A DNA stretch of 10,637 nt from Candidatus Pacearchaeota archaeon (GCA_002690445.1 NZER01000144.1:1-10637); one strand, 5' to 3'. Counted from the first letter of the stretch, positions 1 to 7,399 are shown. The notes: a model not told the origin generated them from the sequence alone. Translations and numbers: made by a program.

Positions 1-70
1 GCCGCGTCGGTTGCATCGGGCCGAGTCGGGACACGTGGGAGCTGGGCACGTCACGGTTGCAGTCGCATAC

Positions 71-95
71 CCCCCGCAACCTCCCCATGCGGGGG
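71..95 (+). other. GC-rich hairpin in the leader
   Basis: CCCCCGC at 71-77 pairs perfectly with GCGGGGG at 89-95 around an 11-nt loop. No T-run follows, so it is not a standard intrinsic terminator. An alternative stem, GGTTGC at 55-60 with GCAACC at 76-81, shares bases 76-77 with it, so both cannot form fully at once. The hairpin lies about 80 bases before the -35 box. It could be the end of an upstream transcript, a protein-binding site or part of a packaging site. Confidence 0.4.
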
Positions 96-173
96 CGGGG
101 TCGGCTCGTATCAAAGCCCACTCGGAAAACATGCCCAGCAAATGAAAGACCGATCGGTTGCCCATTTCAGCCC

Positions 174-202
174 TTGCGTTTCCAGACCGCCCGGTTTATA
201 AT
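174..202 (+). promoter_or_regulatory. Sigma70-like promoter for the packaging operon
   Basis: TTGCGT at 174-179 is followed by exactly 17 bases and a perfect TATAAT at 197-202. The -10 box matches consensus and the -35 box matches at its first three bases. The expected start of transcription is near 209-210, giving a leader of about 38 bases before the small terminase start at 248. No other TATAAT in the window has a plausible partner at the right distance. Host RNA polymerase is the likely user, since no phage-polymerase promoter repeat was noticed. Confidence 0.65.
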
Positions 203-247
203 GGGACACTGATGAGTAAGGTCGAGATTCACTGACGAGGCTGCGCA

Positions 248-757
248 GTGGGAAACCCGGTGAAGAAGCTGAACTGGTGGCACATGGCCATCGTCGACTG
301 GGAGCTACAGAACCCAGCCGGGACGCATAAGAAGCTCGCCAAGTTCCTGAAGATGAGCGAGGGCTGGCTTTCGCAGATCTACAATTCCGACCTTTTTCAA
401 GACTACCGTGCTGAGCGGATGAAGGAGCATCAGGAGCGGTTGAGCGAAAGCGTGATTGAGAAAGCAGAGCGCGTCACCGCTTTGGGCCTGGACGTCATTG
501 GCGAGAGGATCGAAAGCGAGCGCAAGACCATCGGGCTGGACGACGTGCAGGACGTTTGCGAAATGGGCTTGAATGCGCTCGGCTTCGGGAAGAAGCACAA
601 CGGCGATGGAGGAAGCGCCGGCAACCCCGTCAACATCTTCGTAGGCGTCGACGCAGAGACCTTGAAGAAGTCACGAGGAATAATGCGTGATGCCCAGACC
701 ATCGAAGGCGAAGCAGCAGAAATCGAGGACACAAAGGCACTCCCGCCCGCCGCATAA
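248..757 (+). CDS. Terminase small subunit (TerS-like)
   Basis: This 169-residue protein probably binds the phage packaging site and hands the DNA to the large terminase. It starts at GTG 248, with GAGG at 237-240 seven bases upstream. Residues about 26-50 look like a helix-turn-helix: THKKLAKFLKMSEGWLSQIY has the pattern of an IA-like first helix and a WLSQIY-like recognition helix. A long charged helical stretch follows (about 52-110), as expected for the oligomerisation part of a TerS ring. Then come a glycine-rich linker near 117-125 and a C-terminal piece containing VDAETLKKSRGIMRD, an ending I associate with small terminases of SU10-like phages. It is the first gene after the promoter and is followed by a nuclease gene and TerL. 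TerS proteins diverge strongly, so the call rests on the helix-turn-helix, size and position. Confidence 0.75.
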   Translation: MGNPVKKLNWWHMAIVDWELQNPAGTHKKLAKFLKMSEGWLSQIYNSDLFQDYRAERMKEHQERLSESVIEKAERVTALGLDVIGERIESERKTIGLDDVQDVCEMGLNALGFGKKHNGDGGSAGNPVNIFVGVDAETLKKSRGIMRDAQTIEGEAAEIEDTKALPPAA

Positions 758-819
758 CTTCCGTCCCGCAGAGGGGATAGTTAGCGCTTGTTTCTCTAAC
801 TACTCTCCTCCGTTTATAC

Positions 820-839
820 GCCCCGCAGTTAGACGGGGC
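820..839 (+). other. Small hairpin before the nuclease start
   Basis: GCCCCG at 820-825 pairs with CGGGGC at 834-839 around an 8-nt loop, in the 97-base gap between the TerS stop and ATG 855. The right arm overlaps the only purine-rich stretch (GGGGCAGG, 835-842) at a usable distance from ATG 855. The structure could therefore damp translation of the nuclease. No T-run follows. The effect is inferred. Confidence 0.35.
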
Positions 840-854
840 AGGCGTGCTGAAGGG

Positions 855-1265
855 ATGCGGTATGAGCGAAAAGCTCAAGCGTACGTCGACGAAGCGGCTG
901 CGGGGAACTACGTTCCCTCGCCATGGCTCCGCTTTCTCTCCCGTGTCTCAGAGTCGAACACAGAGACAGAACTCCGTTGGTGCCAGCCCGACGGCGTGCT
1001 CATCGACATCTTCACCGGCCAAATCACAATCGTCGAATTCAAGCTGCAGCACACCAGCGAGGCTTGGTTCCAGACGCGCCAGTTATATGAGCCTGTACTG
1101 CAGAGTATCTTTCCTACAGGGCTCTGGGCATACTCGGTCGTCGAGATCGTATGCTGGATGGACCCGGATGTGGCATTTCCGGAGAGGTTCTCGTTTCTGC
1201 CAGACATTAACGAGGCCAGGCCGGGCCAGTTTCATGTCCATATATGGAACCCGAGACGTGGCTGA
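855..1265 (+). CDS. PD-(D/E)XK-type nuclease-like protein
   Basis: From ATG 855 this is a 136-residue protein. It carries what looks like a complete PD-(D/E)XK active site: an acidic first helix (RYERKAQAYVDE, E4), P45-D46 followed by beta-strand residues, then E61-F-K63 on the next strand (TIVEFKLQ), and a glutamine- and tyrosine-containing helix (Q73, Q76, Y78). The D46 to E61 spacing suits this fold. It should be a metal-dependent DNA endonuclease or resolvase, perhaps trimming or debranching DNA for packaging; that role is inferred. The frame is open back to GTG 687 and ATG 690, which have AGGAA at 676-680 upstream inside TerS. The extra 55-56 residues are basic and low in order, while the fold begins at 855, so I chose 855 with reservation. 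It ends in a TGATG overlap with TerL. Confidence 0.6.
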   Translation: MRYERKAQAYVDEAAAGNYVPSPWLRFLSRVSESNTETELRWCQPDGVLIDIFTGQITIVEFKLQHTSEAWFQTRQLYEPVLQSIFPTGLWAYSVVEIVCWMDPDVAFPERFSFLPDINEARPGQFHVHIWNPRRG

Positions 1266-2794
1266 TGCCTAGAAACGGAACAGCCCCCGCGGTTGAACAG
1301 GTCTCGGTCGAGGAGCTTGTCTCGCTCTGCGCGCTTGATAACGACCTGTTCGCACGTACTTTCTTCCCGAATACAATGCGTCAGGAGAGCGCGCCCTTTC
1401 ATGCGGCGATGTGGAAAAAGCTCATGGGCACGTCGCGCATGGTCAACCTACAGGTATTCCGTGGCGGGGCGAAGACCAGCATGGCGCGGATGTACACTGC
1501 AAAGCGCATCGCTTATGGACTGGCCCGCACGGTTTTGTACTTGGGTAAATCAGAGCCTCACGCCATCCGTAGTATCAAGTGGATCAGGCAGCAGGTCGAG
1601 TTCAACCGCCAATTCGCGACCGTGTTCAACCTCGAGCCAGGCTCAAAATGGCAGGACACTGAGGCACAGATCCACCACAAGACCGAAGACCATAATATCT
1701 GGATAATGGGCACAGGTATCTTCGGCTCGATCCGCGGCGTTAACTTCGAAGACTATCGTCCCGACCTGATTGTGTTGGATGATATACTGGATGAGGAGAA
1801 CTCAGCTACGCCTGACATGCGGCAGAAGCTTTCTAAGCTTGTCTATGGCGCCGTGCTGCAAAGTCTCGCGCCGGCGAGTGAGATGCCGGATGCTAAGCTG
1901 GCAATGCTCAACACTCCTATGAATAAGGAAGATGTCAGCGTGAAAGCGCTGAAAGACGACGCATGGGACAGCGCCGTGATCGGCTGCTTTACCGACGAAA
2001 CGAAAGACCTTGAGCCTTCGAGACAAAGATCGTCTTGGCCCGCCCGCTGGCCGGACCACGTACTGCAGGCGGACAAAGGAAAGGCCATCAAGCGGAATGA
2101 ATTGTCCACCTGGCTGCGTGAGAACGAGTGCAAGCTGATTTCTCCAGAGACCAGCGCCTTCCGCATCGGGTGGTTGGAATACTTCGATCTGGAGCCGGAG
2201 GCAATGGTCAAGGTCTTGGTCATTGATCCCGTACCGCCGCCGAGCCCGACCCAGGTTGCGAAGAACATGCAGGGCAAGGATTACGAGGCCTTCGCGGTTG
2301 TCGGCAAGTCAAAGGGTAAGTTCTACCTGCTCGAGTACTCGCTCAATCGCGGACACGAGCCCGACTGGACCTTGATGGAGTTCTCACGCCTGACCCGCAA
2401 GTGGCGTCCACGCAGTGTCATCGTGGAGTCGGTGGCTTATCAACGCACGCTGGCTTGGCTCATCAAGCAGTTCATGAAGAAGGAAGGCCGCTACCACAAC
2501 ATCATTGAGTTTGTGGACTCGCGGAGCAAGTACGATCGCATCCTCGACGGAATGAAAGGCCCGAGTTCGGAAGGCGCTTTCTACGTCCGAGAGGAGCATA
2601 CAGAGTTCCTGGAGCAGTTCGAAGCCTATCCCGACGTGCCGAACGACGACTTGATCGAGGCTGTGGCTATCGGATTGGCTGAGCTGAATAATACCCTTGC
2701 TGGCGATACACAGGATGAGGAAGAAGTCTACCAGCAAGTCATTGCGGGGGAGACGCAGGTTCCCTTGCTTGAGCATGTGCGTGGAGCGCCCTGA
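1265..2794 (+). CDS. terL: Terminase large subunit (ATPase-nuclease)
   Basis: This is the packaging motor, which uses ATP to drive DNA into the procapsid through the portal and cuts the concatemer. From ATG 1265 it has 509 residues, a normal TerL length. Visible motifs are a Walker A variant FRGGAKTS (about 65-72), Walker B LIVLDDI (168-174) with the acidic pair, and a coupling motif LNTP (215-218). The RNase H-like nuclease shows its acidic residues at D321 (VLVIDP), E388 (IVES) and D461/D462 (NDDLIEAVA), so both activities look intact. The frame also has an ATG at 1244, seven codons upstream, inside the nuclease gene and without a Shine-Dalgarno. The TGATG overlap at 1263-1267 favours 1265. 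It overlaps the portal start by one base in the same way. Confidence 0.93.
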   Translation: MPRNGTAPAVEQVSVEELVSLCALDNDLFARTFFPNTMRQESAPFHAAMWKKLMGTSRMVNLQVFRGGAKTSMARMYTAKRIAYGLARTVLYLGKSEPHAIRSIKWIRQQVEFNRQFATVFNLEPGSKWQDTEAQIHHKTEDHNIWIMGTGIFGSIRGVNFEDYRPDLIVLDDILDEENSATPDMRQKLSKLVYGAVLQSLAPASEMPDAKLAMLNTPMNKEDVSVKALKDDAWDSAVIGCFTDETKDLEPSRQRSSWPARWPDHVLQADKGKAIKRNELSTWLRENECKLISPETSAFRIGWLEYFDLEPEAMVKVLVIDPVPPPSPTQVAKNMQGKDYEAFAVVGKSKGKFYLLEYSLNRGHEPDWTLMEFSRLTRKWRPRSVIVESVAYQRTLAWLIKQFMKKEGRYHNIIEFVDSRSKYDRILDGMKGPSSEGAFYVREEHTEFLEQFEAYPDVPNDDLIEAVAIGLAELNNTLAGDTQDEEEVYQQVIAGETQVPLLEHVRGAP

Positions 2795-4728
2795 TGCCGG
2801 TTAGCGAAACCATCAACATCAAGCCTGGGTCGGAGCTGTCCCTGCGTATCCTTGAGATGGTCAAGGATCGGATACAGTTCTCCAAACGCCAGACGCAGAA
2901 CAAACACACTCAGTGGACGCAGGGCGAGGAAAGCACCCTCGCGTACCTGCCCGAGCGTACAGTGGATGAGCGTCGTCGCTTGCAAAGAGAAGCAGGCAAG
3001 CCTCAGTATACCACGATCGTTGTCCCGTACACCTACGGTGTACTGATGTCCTCGCACACCTACTGGACTACCGTGTTCATGTCCAGGAATCCCATACTGC
3101 AATTCACCGGCAGGCATGGGGAAAGCCAGCAGAAAATCCAAGCCCTGGAAGCCATCATGGACTATCAGGTCCAGGTTGGTGAAATGCTCGTGCCTTGGTA
3201 TGTGTGGCTTTACGACGCTGGCAAGTACGGCGTTGGCATCTTAGGAATGTACTGGGATGAGGTCGAAACCAGGGTCTCTCGTGTTGAGACTATTGAGCAG
3301 TCGATCCTTGGAATACCCACGGGCCGGAGCAAGAAGCAGAAGATCACGGAGACGATCAAGGGCTACCAAGGCAATCGTGTTTATAACATACGTCCTTACG
3401 ATTTCTTTCCTGATCCACGCGTTCCTTTCGCTCGTTTCCAGGAAGGAGAGTTCTGTGCTATCTATAATGAACTTGCTTGGAGTCGTGTCCTAGATCGCGC
3501 AGCGCGGGGATACTACACCAATATAGACAGACTGACCGCAGACCAGACAGGCGGGTTGAGCGAACGCGATGCTGGTAGCAGTCAGCTGGAACTTCCTGAG
3601 TCGGGCAACCTCGGCTGGACTGATTATAAAAGCCGAAAGGCCTCGGATGTCGTCAAGGTCTTCGAGCATTACCAAGACCTCGTCCCGTCGCAATGGGGAC
3701 TGGGCAAAGGAGAACGGACAGAGAAGTGGGTTTTCACTGTCACGACTGATTACAAGTATGTCTTAGGCGCGCAGCCGCTTGGTTTCTACCATGATCGCTT
3801 TCCGCTCATCGTCATCGAGTATGAGCCGGAAGGATACGCACTCGTCAACCGCGGTATCCCAGAGGTAATCAAGCCTGTTCAGAATACACTGGATTGGTTG
3901 CTCAACTCGCACTTCTACAACGTCAGGAAGGCGTTGAACGACCAATTCGTGGTAGATCCCTCCCGCGTCATGATGAAGGATGTGTTGGACCCGCTCCCCG
4001 GCGGTATCATCCGTCTGAAGTCTGACGCATACGGCACTGACGTCAGGGGCGCTATTGAGCAATTACAAGTGGTGGACGTCACTCAGACCCATCTGCGTGA
4101 TGCTCAAGTGATGTTCGAGATTGGTCAACGCGCGCTTGGCGTCAATGATCAGATCATGGGCATGATCTCCAAAGGAGGACGAAAGACAGCGACCGAGGTA
4201 CGTACGAGCTCTAGCTTCGGTATCAACAGGCTGAAAACCACTGCCGAGTATTTCTCCGCCATGGGCTGGTCGCCGATGAGTTCCATGATGGTGCAGAACA
4301 CTCAGCAGCTATACGATGAGGAAATGCAGTTCCGTCTGGTTGGCGACCTGATGGCCGAGGCGGGGCCGGGCTTTGTGAGTGTGACACCTGATGAAATCGG
4401 CGGCATGTATAACTTCGTGCCAGTCGATGGGACCTTGCCGATCGACCGTTTCGCTCAGGCCAATATGTGGCGCGAGCTTTTCGTTGCCATGCGTAATATG
4501 CCTGAGGTAGCGCAGCAGTATGACACAGGTCGGATATTCGCCTGGGTTGCACAGCTTGCTGGCTTGAAGAACATCAATCAATTCAAGATCCAGACGAACG
4601 TCCTGCCTGACGAGCAGGTCGCGCGCGAGGCTGAGCGAGGCAACATCGTTCCCATCGGTGGCGGTCAGCCGAAGGATTTAGAACGCGCCGCTGGGGTACA
4701 GGTTAGCGGATTGGGGAACTCAGGATGA
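2794..4728 (+). CDS. Portal protein (SU10-like)
   Basis: The portal protein forms the ring at one capsid vertex that nucleates head assembly and serves as the DNA channel for TerL. The 644-residue length fits podovirus portals of the SU10 type. Supporting features are the position directly after TerL, an N-terminal helical region, a hydrophobic, aromatic segment near 75-100, and YNIRPYDFFPDPRVPF near 198-212. That last motif is the PYD-PDPR signature I associate with this portal family. Helical stretches such as DAQVMFEIGQRALGVNDQIMG, in the last third, resemble the stem and crown helices. The tail after about residue 600 is glycine-rich and probably disordered. It starts at ATG 2794 in a TGATG overlap with TerL and ends in an ATGA overlap with the next gene. 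Confidence 0.88.
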   Translation: MPVSETINIKPGSELSLRILEMVKDRIQFSKRQTQNKHTQWTQGEESTLAYLPERTVDERRRLQREAGKPQYTTIVVPYTYGVLMSSHTYWTTVFMSRNPILQFTGRHGESQQKIQALEAIMDYQVQVGEMLVPWYVWLYDAGKYGVGILGMYWDEVETRVSRVETIEQSILGIPTGRSKKQKITETIKGYQGNRVYNIRPYDFFPDPRVPFARFQEGEFCAIYNELAWSRVLDRAARGYYTNIDRLTADQTGGLSERDAGSSQLELPESGNLGWTDYKSRKASDVVKVFEHYQDLVPSQWGLGKGERTEKWVFTVTTDYKYVLGAQPLGFYHDRFPLIVIEYEPEGYALVNRGIPEVIKPVQNTLDWLLNSHFYNVRKALNDQFVVDPSRVMMKDVLDPLPGGIIRLKSDAYGTDVRGAIEQLQVVDVTQTHLRDAQVMFEIGQRALGVNDQIMGMISKGGRKTATEVRTSSSFGINRLKTTAEYFSAMGWSPMSSMMVQNTQQLYDEEMQFRLVGDLMAEAGPGFVSVTPDEIGGMYNFVPVDGTLPIDRFAQANMWRELFVAMRNMPEVAQQYDTGRIFAWVAQLAGLKNINQFKIQTNVLPDEQVAREAERGNIVPIGGGQPKDLERAAGVQVSGLGNSG

Positions 4729-5114
4729 GCGAAAGCGAAACCTCGGAAGGCCTGACATTGGAGCAGGAGGAAGCAAACCTTCGTCAGGAAGTACGCGAGC
4801 AGATCGAGTCCGACCTCTCAGGCAGTCAAGGTCAGCTCGATACCCTGCGTCATTTCACCAACCAAGAAGGTTGGAAGATTGCAATGGCGCTTATAGATGG
4901 CCAAGCTTCTCGTCGGGAGCGGGTCATTCTTGGTGAACCCTTGAAAGGTATCGGAGACGGGTACAGGCAGGAGTTCATGAAAGGTGAGGTTCAGGGCTTG
5001 CGGCTTATCCCTGTTCTGATCCAGACTATGATCGAAGAAGCCGAAGCGATGGCAGAAGCACTCCAACGCGAACTAGCGACACAAGAGGAGAAGGAAAAAG
5101 ATGGACTTTTTTGA
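4725..5114 (+). CDS. Uncharacterised small helical protein between portal and scaffold
   Basis: This 129-residue protein is not recognised by function. It is strongly charged and predicted helical. An acidic, glutamate-rich start (about 1-32) is followed by a more ordered centre with W50 and a GEPLKGIGDGYRQEF stretch (70-84). The C-terminal helix (about 95-126, IEEAEAMAEALQRELATQEE) is coiled-coil-like and ends in KDGLF. It begins inside the portal stop (ATGA at 4725-4728), so it is probably translated in step with the portal. The position suggests a procapsid role, such as a portal chaperone, an accessory scaffold or a minor head protein. That is inference from position alone. Confidence 0.7.
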   Translation: MSESETSEGLTLEQEEANLRQEVREQIESDLSGSQGQLDTLRHFTNQEGWKIAMALIDGQASRRERVILGEPLKGIGDGYRQEFMKGEVQGLRLIPVLIQTMIEEAEAMAEALQRELATQEEKEKDGLF

Positions 5115-5115
5115 T

Positions 5116-5122
5116 AGAGGAG
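5116..5122 (+). promoter_or_regulatory. Ribosome binding site fixing the scaffold start
   Basis: AGAGGAG at 5116-5122 lies seven bases before ATG 5130. A TTG at 5124, two codons upstream in the same frame, would leave only one base of spacing, so the site picks out ATG 5130 as the start. Confidence 0.8.
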
Positions 5123-5129
5123 TTTGGGT

Positions 5130-6107
5130 ATGAATCCAGAAGACGACAACCCGACTGACGATCCTGTCGAGGAAGCGCTCCCTGCGGGCGACCCAGAAGA
5201 CGGTACTGCCTTTGACTCAGAGACAGCGGCCGACTTCTTACAGGAAGACGGTGATGACTTGGACGCGGCAGTTGAGCTGCCCGGGTCCGGGGACGCACCT
5301 ACTGAGGCGGAAGGTGACGAGGATGTCCCGGCTGAGGAAGAGGCGAAGCCTGAAGTGGAGCCCGAAGCGGAGGCTGCAAAGCCCGCCGAGGAGACCGCTG
5401 AAGCCGAGCCAACACCGGAACCTGAGACAGCTGAGAAGCCCGAGCCGACGCAGGAAGCCGCGGCTCCGCCAGCCACGGAACCTGTTGCAGAGCCTGCGCC
5501 CGTACAGATTACGCGGGAGGAACTGCAGGCGCGGCATGATGTCTGGCGTAAGGAGAGCGAGGAACTCCTCGCGACTCAGCATTACGTCTTGGACGATGCT
5601 ACGGCGGAAGAACTGGACACCAACCCTCGGGAAGCTGTCCCGAGGTTGCTGGCCAAAGTCGAGCTGGATGCTGTAACGGCTTCGGTTTCACATATGATGC
5701 AGATACTGCCAAACCTGATCGAGACGACGCTTGCGGCGCGGAAGGGCGCGGACTCGGACGAGGAAGCTTTCTTCGCCCAATGGCCGCTTCTGAATGCGGA
5801 CGAGCATCGTGACACGATCTACAACTTGGCAGCGACGTATCGACAGGTGAACCCGAATGCTTCGAAGGCGGACTTCAACCAGAATGTCGGAGCGCAGGCT
5901 ATTGTTGCCCTGGGATTGCTTGAGGCTTTCCAGTCCAATGGTGGCGCGTCGACCGAGGTGAAGCCTGAGGAGGCAAAGACCAAACCCTTCAAGCCGGGGG
6001 GTGCGGGCAGGCCCGGTGCGGATCCAGCTTCTCGCGACACGAATGCCTTCAGCCAGATGGTTACGGAGCTTGAGGCTGAGGACTTGGACCTGGATGCCTC
6101 TGAGTGA
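5130..6107 (+). CDS. Capsid scaffold-like protein
   Basis: This 325-residue protein fits the internal scaffold that guides capsid shell assembly and is then lost from the head. Residues 1-125 are extremely acidic and rich in proline and alanine, with repeated EP, PE and EAE units that are surely disordered. Residues about 126-270 are a compact helical part (REELQARHDVWRKESEELL, then FFAQWPLLNADEHRDTIYNL). The C-terminal tail has a glycine-proline linker near 288-300, then NAFSQMVTELEAEDLDLD, an ending typical of scaffolds in this phage group. The position just before the major capsid gene is the classical one. No serine-protease motif was seen, so a fused prohead protease is unlikely. Removal of the scaffold may need a host or distant phage protease, or simple exit. 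Confidence 0.78.
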   Translation: MNPEDDNPTDDPVEEALPAGDPEDGTAFDSETAADFLQEDGDDLDAAVELPGSGDAPTEAEGDEDVPAEEEAKPEVEPEAEAAKPAEETAEAEPTPEPETAEKPEPTQEAAAPPATEPVAEPAPVQITREELQARHDVWRKESEELLATQHYVLDDATAEELDTNPREAVPRLLAKVELDAVTASVSHMMQILPNLIETTLAARKGADSDEEAFFAQWPLLNADEHRDTIYNLAATYRQVNPNASKADFNQNVGAQAIVALGLLEAFQSNGGASTEVKPEEAKTKPFKPGGAGRPGADPASRDTNAFSQMVTELEAEDLDLDASE

Positions 6108-6116
6108 GGCGTAACT

Positions 6117-6123
6117 AAAGGAG
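6117..6123 (+). promoter_or_regulatory. Strong ribosome binding site of the capsid gene
   Basis: AAAGGAG at 6117-6123 stands nine bases before ATG 6133 and is among the best Shine-Dalgarno matches in the window. This fits the need for hundreds of capsid subunits per virion. Confidence 0.75.
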
Positions 6124-6132
6124 TGCTTCGCT

Positions 6133-7362
6133 ATGGCTGCAGTAGCAGGACTCCGCGGTAGTGGCGACTGGGCGACCGACGAACGCCCGAAGAACTTCCG
6201 CGAGTTCATTCTCTGGCGCAACCCGAACGGGATGGCGCCGATCTTCGCCCTTATGGCAAGGGTGCAGAAAGAAAGCACGGACGATCCCGAGTTCAGTTGG
6301 TGGGACGAGCCGATGGACCTGGTTCGCTTGCAGGTGAACGGTGCCCTGGGTGCCGGCGACACGACAGTCGTCGTCGACTCCTCGGACCCCTCTTCGACTG
6401 CGCCAGGCAACCGTTGGGGCGTTGCCACTCACCTGAAGCCGGGTGATCTGTTGCTTGTCGAGCCCGCCGCCGACAACGCGACTTACGACCACGAAATCGT
6501 CGAGGTCGAGTCCGTGACAAGCACGACACAGTTCGTTGTCAAGCGCGGCAAGGCTGGTACCACCGCTGCGGCGATCGCCGACAACTTGTTCCTGCTGCTC
6601 TTGGGCAGTGCGTACGAGGAAGGCTCTGCGGAGCCGAAGGCGTCGTCCCGCAACCCGATCAAGTACACGAACTATACGCAGATCTTTAAGGATGCGTATG
6701 ACATTTCGCGTACTGCGGCGGCGACGCGGACCCGTACCGGTGATCCTGTCCGTAACGACAAGAAGCGGAAGTCTTTCGATCACGCAAGGGGCATTGAGCA
6801 AGCGCTCCTGTGGGGTCAGAAGTCCGAAGCCAACGGTCCGAACGGCAAGCCGATCCGTACAATGGACGGCATCAGGTCCTTCATGCCGACGGCGACGACG
6901 ACTGTCTTCTCGACCACAACCACGGTTTCAACCTTCCTTGATGCCGTGTATCCGGTGTTCGACTTCGACTCACCGGCGGGTGATGAGCGGATTGGGTTCT
7001 GCGGTAACAACGGACTCAATATCCTCAATAAGATGATCCAGACGGACTCGAACACGCAGGTTCAGTTCGGCGGGGTTGTCAGTCAGTTCGGCATGAACTT
7101 CCGTGAGTTCCTCATGCCGCAGGGTCGGCTGCTGATGCGGACGCATCCGTTGCTGAACCGGAACACCCTTTACAGGGACTCAATGTTTATCATCGACTTC
7201 TCGTCTCTGCGCTGGCGTCCCCTACGCGGTGGTGACACCAAGTTCCAGGACAACATCCAGAACAAGGGCGAGGATGCTCGGCGTGGACAGTGGCTGACGG
7301 AAGCGGGCCTTGAGGTTCGTTACGGCGGTCTCACGAACGGGTACCTCGGGGCCATTCAGTAG
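6133..7362 (+). CDS. Major capsid protein (SU10-like, HK97-type fold expected)
   Basis: This 409-residue protein is the main shell protein of the head. I recognise it as an SU10-like capsid protein (the family once called DUF5309). In order it shows an N-terminal region with FREFILWRNPNGMAPIFALM (22-41), then a beta-rich part that includes LKPGDLLLVEP (101-111) and VVKRGKAG (135-142). The core segment YTQIFKDAYDISRTAAATRT (181-200) leads into the helix HARGIEQALLWGQKS (217-231). A second half contains MDGIRSFM (244-251) and RIGFCGNNGLN (286-296). The end is QWLTEAGLEVRYGGLTNGYL (386-405), a characteristic C-terminal strand. It has its own strong Shine-Dalgarno, follows the scaffold, and is followed by a hairpin that may protect its mRNA. 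Confidence 0.9.
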   Translation: MAAVAGLRGSGDWATDERPKNFREFILWRNPNGMAPIFALMARVQKESTDDPEFSWWDEPMDLVRLQVNGALGAGDTTVVVDSSDPSSTAPGNRWGVATHLKPGDLLLVEPAADNATYDHEIVEVESVTSTTQFVVKRGKAGTTAAAIADNLFLLLLGSAYEEGSAEPKASSRNPIKYTNYTQIFKDAYDISRTAAATRTRTGDPVRNDKKRKSFDHARGIEQALLWGQKSEANGPNGKPIRTMDGIRSFMPTATTTVFSTTTTVSTFLDAVYPVFDFDSPAGDERIGFCGNNGLNILNKMIQTDSNTQVQFGGVVSQFGMNFREFLMPQGRLLMRTHPLLNRNTLYRDSMFIIDFSSLRWRPLRGGDTKFQDNIQNKGEDARRGQWLTEAGLEVRYGGLTNGYLGAIQ

Positions 7363-7399
7363 CCAACGCTTTCCTATCAACCCTCATGTCAGGTCGTGC

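Larger units (their letters stand above)
1..247. other. Non-coding leader upstream of the packaging operon
   Basis: I see no convincing gene on either strand here. The stretch holds three copies of CGGTTGC (8-14, 54-60, 155-161), two copies of a GGG-CACGT element (28-36, with one extra A, and 44-51), overlapping hairpin arms between 55 and 95, and a sigma70-like promoter at 174-202. Short repeats just upstream of a small terminase gene are often where the packaging recognition site (pac or cos) lies. That role is inferred from position only, and a leader or attenuator RNA is an equal possibility. No tRNA cloverleaf was recognised. Confidence 0.5.

Noticed and set aside
1..120. Possible tRNA or structured RNA gene in the GC-rich leader
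   Set aside because: No acceptor stem or T-loop consensus could be found on either strand. Only simple hairpins are supported.
212..235. Seven-codon frame (MSKVEIH) in the leader just after the promoter
   Set aside because: It starts within a few bases of the expected transcript start and has no ribosome site. Its length is well within chance, so I do not call a leader peptide.
844..1272. 142-residue + strand frame overlapping the nuclease gene
   Set aside because: It is rich in serine and arginine with no fold-like pattern, while the competing frame has nuclease motifs and a TGATG junction with TerL.
3463..3468. TATAAT within the portal gene
   Set aside because: No -35-like sequence lies 16-18 bases upstream (the region is AGGAAG-like), and it is inside coding sequence.
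4991..5476. Serine- and alanine-rich - strand frame opposite the scaffold's acidic arm
   Set aside because: It is the complement of Glu/Pro/Ala-rich codons and arises from composition, not from a gene.
5688..6801. Two long - strand frames (246 and 228 residues) opposite the scaffold end and capsid gene
   Set aside because: They are arginine-rich, low-order mirror frames that overlap clearly coding + strand genes.
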